From Lepas anatifera (taxonomy: Eukaryota; Arthropoda; Thecostraca; Lepadidae), in the NCBI GenBank assembly GCA_034440635.1, contig JAOTON010000204.1, positions 558,001-622,000 on the forward strand: a DNA stretch of 64,000 bases, given 5' to 3'. Each line of letters opens with the position of its first letter. Position 1 is the first letter of the stretch. The notes below the pieces were generated by a model. It was not told the origin of the DNA and did not search any database. It worked only from the letters and a program-made list of their open reading frames with translations. Position numbers and translations under genes: made by a program. Shown piece after piece: positions 61,449 to 64,000 of this stretch.

Positions 61449-64000
61449 TGATTCCATTTTTCCAAAGACCATGAACTCCAAAAAATATATAATTCAAAAT
61501 ATTCTGAATGCCTTGATATGAGTTCACGAGCCATCTAAGCTGGGAGAAGCGGCCCAAGTCGGTACATAGCCTGTTGTATAATACCTTGGTGTACCGGCTC
61601 TACAGCTGCGCCGTGACCTTCCCCAGGCTCCGGCCTCAATATGAACGGATTACCGTGATGAAGAAACCAAGACAACGGACTACATCGACTTTAAATGCTG
61701 TAAGTTAGGGAAATGAGAATTAATTTGCTATTGATAAACAGAACATAAATGTACTTGAATTTCATGCCCGTCAGCATTTCGACAAAACATTGGGCCAGCC
61801 GGCTGAAAAAAGTTTGTTGTCTGCCCGGCTTCACTGTTAATTTTGAGCAATGATTATTTGTCCATCCTCTTAAGAGTTTCTTTTTTCTCATGTATTTGCG
61901 GTATGATCTTGTAACTCACCTTCTTTTCCTGTTTTGTTTGTTCTGCCTAGTTTTTGGTTTGACTCCACTACCCTTCATTTGTTCTCACTGATCACCTTTT
62001 TAACATTGGCGTCTGAGTTTGTTCTGTTCCTAATACTGCTTGAGTGACTGTCCCTTCTTCTTTATTTTGTCTTTATTTCTTCGCTGCACTAAATTTTTCT
62101 CTTTGTTCTCGAACCTATATGATAGCATTATGAAAAAAACAATAAGAAATAAAGGATAAAATAGATGGTGAAACTATTTTCGTCTCTGATTTAACGTATG
62201 CAACATGTGTGGGCCCTCGACTTAAAATCATGTTGTATGCTGGTTTCTGCGTTTTTCTCCTTTTTATTTGCTTCTTAGGTCATGCTTTAACGATATCAAA
62301 TTCCACCCAGGTCGTCTTGTTACGTTCATTTTATTTCGTTTCGTTCCTTTTTGCTCATTTAGTTGCACTGTTTTCTCCGTTGTTCCATTGCTTTTTTGCT
62401 TCTCTGTTTTTGCTTTTTAGTTTGTCCGTTTTGTGTTTGTTCCACCGACTTGAATTATTATTAATTCTCATCTGACAGCATGCTCTCCTTGCTTTTTTGT
62501 TCCCTTGTGCCTTTAAAGTATTTGCGTATTCTGCTGCACCTTTTTGGTTGCCTTTCTTACACTTCCTGCGGTTGTCTACTTCACTTCTGTCCATCTGTCT
62601 TTATCTAAAAAATGAAATGAAAAACTTGATTATGATGATGAAACACTGTTGATCACGAGCAAAACAAAAATCAGAACAATTTAGCGTATTTGGACATTAA
62701 CTTTCCAGAAAATGACGATGGTTCGAAAGTAACAATACGCGTTAAGAATCATGATGTTTGTCATCGATCTGTATGCAAACATCCACGGTACTCATCAGTT
62801 CGCTTCGATACAGTAAAGACAAACTGCAGTGAAGCATGGCCGGATAATAATGGGGATCGGCCAATTCAGCATCCCCAAAAACTGCAGTCAACATGGTGGA
62901 AGCCCAAGCTGACATCTGCCTGACTTTGTACCATCGAGCAACGGCGGCGAGACTTATGCGGCTTTAATGTGAATTACTTATCAGGCTTGTTGCTCTCGGC
63001 GGAGGGTACACGGCGTGCGCGACCGCGGCCGTTTGAAAATCCCGTTTAGGTGTTGTGTGGGAGTCAGCCGTTGCGGAGCGGCCGGTGAGTTGGCAGCGTG
63101 GACCGACCGGTCGCCGCCTGTGGTGAGGAGAGACGGCACAGCTGATAGTCGGCCCCTGCTGCACACCAGGTCCAACCCCGGATATCGCAACTCGACGGAA
63201 CCTTTGTCAACATTTTTAAGGCTTGAAGCGACGTTTTTTTCGTGCATACCAGTAGGGACAGTGATTATAAGCAATTAGGGTTTTCGAACAGAATGCGGCG
63301 AACACAGAGTTGGCCGTTGCAGCGTTGTGAGCAGGCGTGCTTTTGACACCACTGCACTGAAGTGAGGTGACTCATGCAGTCATTGGGACATGCTCGTGCC
63401 CGTTCAGGCAAGGGCGAGTGACCCGGCATCTGTACCCGCCGTTGCTGTCAACCCGTTTAAAATCGCTGAGCAGCGTGGCAGCCTTCGCCTGGGATCAGAG
63501 GGACGACGGACTGGTTCAGGCAACGTGTGCACAGTCTAAAGCGGGTGAATGAATTACCGTCAAATACGAAAACGTACAGAAATACATAATAAGAATAGCA
63601 GGAAGTCTCGCTAAATGAGAGGTTAAATGGCCTGTCTCCTAGAATCCTGGATGAAAAATTGAGCGAATTCACTGTGATTACATATTCAGGCACAGCCCTT
63701 CATCTTGATGTGACCTGGAATTCGAGGCCACAGCTCACACTGTAGCCAATATTTTGGGTTTTCACCTAATTTCTAATGAATATTCTGATGAAGAACTGTG
63801 TCAGAATATAAAGTCACGGTGGATTTGCTCCATTTTGCATCCAGGATTCGGAGAGACAGGCCATCTAACCACTCATCAACTTATACCTAATCATGCTCCT
63901 CGGCCCAGCATTGCAAAATCAATCAGCCTTAGAGGTCTCACTAAGAGACCAAGAAAGCTTAGAAAAATAAGACAAACATATCTGATACTGCCAGAAAGCT
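61449..64000. other. Unassigned sequence to the window edge
   Basis: No gene recognised. 61900-62600 is T-rich on the plus strand. Frames at 62690-62923 and 62960-63280 have no family signature. Confidence 0.4.

Noticed and set aside
1..64000. CRISPR arrays, operons or other bacterial features
   Set aside because: The tandem repeats lack a repeat-spacer pattern, and the genes are spliced nuclear animal genes.

Overview
The window is nuclear DNA from an animal, most likely an arthropod. It has spliced genes with GT-AG introns and dense minisatellites. Several kinds of transposon are nested inside one another. The arthropod call rests on a gene of nine tandem eight-cysteine SVWC (single-domain von Willebrand type C) modules, a module type typical of arthropods. 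The gene architecture and repeat load would suit a crustacean, but I cannot place the species.

Genes. (1) 12543-15276 (+): most of POLR2C/RPB3, the third-largest subunit of RNA polymerase II. Four exons are clear; the short 5' coding exon was not found. (2) 17360-27775 (-): a complete seven-exon gene for a secreted 711-residue protein with nine SVWC modules, six of them ending in or held by small dedicated exons. (3) 34047-34212 (-): the first coding exon of a small secreted cysteine-rich peptide. (4) 38705-44118 (-): a Schlafen-like (SLFNL1-type, AlbA_2) gene of at least five exons, with a long acidic tail carrying DSG motifs. The rest of the window has no gene I can support.

Mobile DNA. 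1275-3880 is a broken LINE (minus) with an inserted segment. 47823-48340 and 54510-60790 are 3' pieces of a second LINE type with an RNase H/zinc-knuckle tail. Several groups of non-autonomous elements lie between TTAA duplications: family A (ends like AGGGAATGTGGCACCTT), family B (GC-rich ends, interior packed with AGGTCA/TGACCT hexamers), family C (nested in B, which is nested in A), and a 778-bp element inside a minisatellite upstream of RPB3. A hAT-type MITE at 50512-50766 has a perfect 8-bp duplication. A 5.8-kb hAT-type element (54956-60748, duplication GGGTTGGC) is filled with a tandem array. It sits in a LINE tail, which sits in a TA-flanked element with about 30-bp inverted ends (54360-61446).

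Minisatellites. Each gene has its own private tandem repeat in an intron, often touching a splice site. In RPB3 and in the small secreted gene the repeat unit is a copy of the exon-donor junction itself. The four genes show no obvious shared pathway. The clearest themes are repeated capture of splice sites by tandem repeats and repeated nesting of TTAA-targeting elements rich in nuclear-receptor half-sites.
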